Source: UBA3537 sp965658025
GTDB lineage: Bacteria > Bacteroidota > Bacteroidia > Flavobacteriales > Flavobacteriaceae
DNA: 14,140 bases
Assembly (NCBI GenBank): GCA_965658025.1
Contig: CBFHQL010000030.1
Coordinates: forward strand, 1-14,140
Reading direction: 5' to 3'
In this document: positions 13,844 through 14,140 of the stretch, piece by piece
How the letters are laid out: the number at the start of each line of letters is the position of its first letter
How positions within the stretch are numbered: the stretch's first letter is position 1
The notes under the pieces: generated by a model
Database searches by the model: none
The model's input: only the letters and a program-made list of their open reading frames with translations
What the model was told of the DNA's origin: nothing
Made by a program: the position numbers and the translations under genes

Positions 13844-14140
13844 ATGAAAAACCCGCTCCTCATTGTATTGCTATTATTTACTACGTATACACAAAGCCAA
13901 ATTCGAGGCAGTGTTACAGACAAAAAAGGCGAAGCACTCCCCTATGTCAATATTTTTATTGAAAACACCTACAAAGGTACGACCTCTAATGAAGATGGTC
14001 AGTTTGAGCTAAATATCTCAAAACCTGGTAGTTATGCCATTGTTTTTCAGTTTTTGGGGTACAAAACCCAAACTAAAGTTGTTGCTATTGAAACTTTTCC
14101 CTATCTGTTGGATGTGGTTTTGGAAGAAGAAAACATTAAC
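13844..14140 (+). CDS. exported protein with carboxypeptidase-regulatory-like domain (5' part)
   Basis: Ninety-nine codons are present and the gene runs off the window edge. Residues 1-18 are a signal peptide (MKNPLLIVLLLFTTYTQS). Next comes a carboxypeptidase D regulatory-like beta-sandwich (about 19-95): IRGSVTDKKGEALPYVNIFIENTYKGTTSNEDGQFEL, then a strand ending FQFLGYKTQT. This domain starts many Bacteroidota outer-membrane proteins, both TonB-dependent receptors and the DUF5686 group. The position directly after smpB and the sequence PYLLDVVLEEENI make the DUF5686 type my first guess, but the deciding part lies outside the window. It starts 12 nt after the smpB stop and is probably in the same transcript. 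Confidence 0.85.
   Translation, partial: MKNPLLIVLLLFTTYTQSQIRGSVTDKKGEALPYVNIFIENTYKGTTSNEDGQFELNISKPGSYAIVFQFLGYKTQTKVVAIETFPYLLDVVLEEENIN

Overview
This window looks like an ordinary chromosomal core segment of a marine- or freshwater-type member of the Bacteroidota, most likely Flavobacteriaceae. The evidence is low G+C, TAnnTTTG-type promoter elements in place of E. coli-type ones, little sign of Shine-Dalgarno sequences, and proteins with flavobacterial character: GyrA with an acidic tail, ClpC with a UVR motif, a YtxJ-type bacilliredoxin, a TlpA-like lipoprotein and a carboxypeptidase-regulatory-domain protein. I see no IS elements, CRISPR arrays, tRNAs, rRNAs or phage genes.

Layout. 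Positions 1-99 may be the 3' end of an unknown plus-strand gene, followed by a strong bidirectional terminator (150-176). On the minus strand, gyrA (4097-1467) is followed 17 nt later by an exported TPR protein (1449-196), probably in one operon. gyrA contains exactly 100 Ns (1944-2043), an assembly gap that by frame and family conservation probably stands for about one missing base. A 247-bp AT-rich divergent spacer holds an imperfect hairpin and a 9-bp inverted repeat, and leads to plus-strand clpC (4345-6897). clpC ends in an intrinsic terminator whose T-tract touches the stop codon of convergent hutH (8457-6943). Divergent from hutH, a DUF6314-like protein (8581-9036, GTG start) is followed by a thioredoxin-fold lipoprotein (9088-10116). 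The stop codon of the lipoprotein gene overlaps that of the convergent ytxJ gene (10490-10113). Then come clpB (10611-13217), a hairpin terminator with a GNRA loop, smpB (13370-13831) and the 5' part of an exported carboxypeptidase-regulatory-like protein (13844 to the window edge).

The functional theme is housekeeping and protein quality control. ClpC is an unfoldase that feeds ClpP, ClpB is the disaggregase, and SmpB belongs to trans-translation and ribosome rescue. Alongside these are two thiol-redox proteins (a periplasmic thioredoxin-like lipoprotein and a cytosolic bacilliredoxin), DNA gyrase subunit A and histidine ammonia-lyase. I found no convincing undescribed system. The items most worth a second look are the gyrA gap, the dyad in the gyrA-clpC spacer, the overlapping convergent stop codons, the start of the DUF6314 gene and the near-leaderless smpB promoter.
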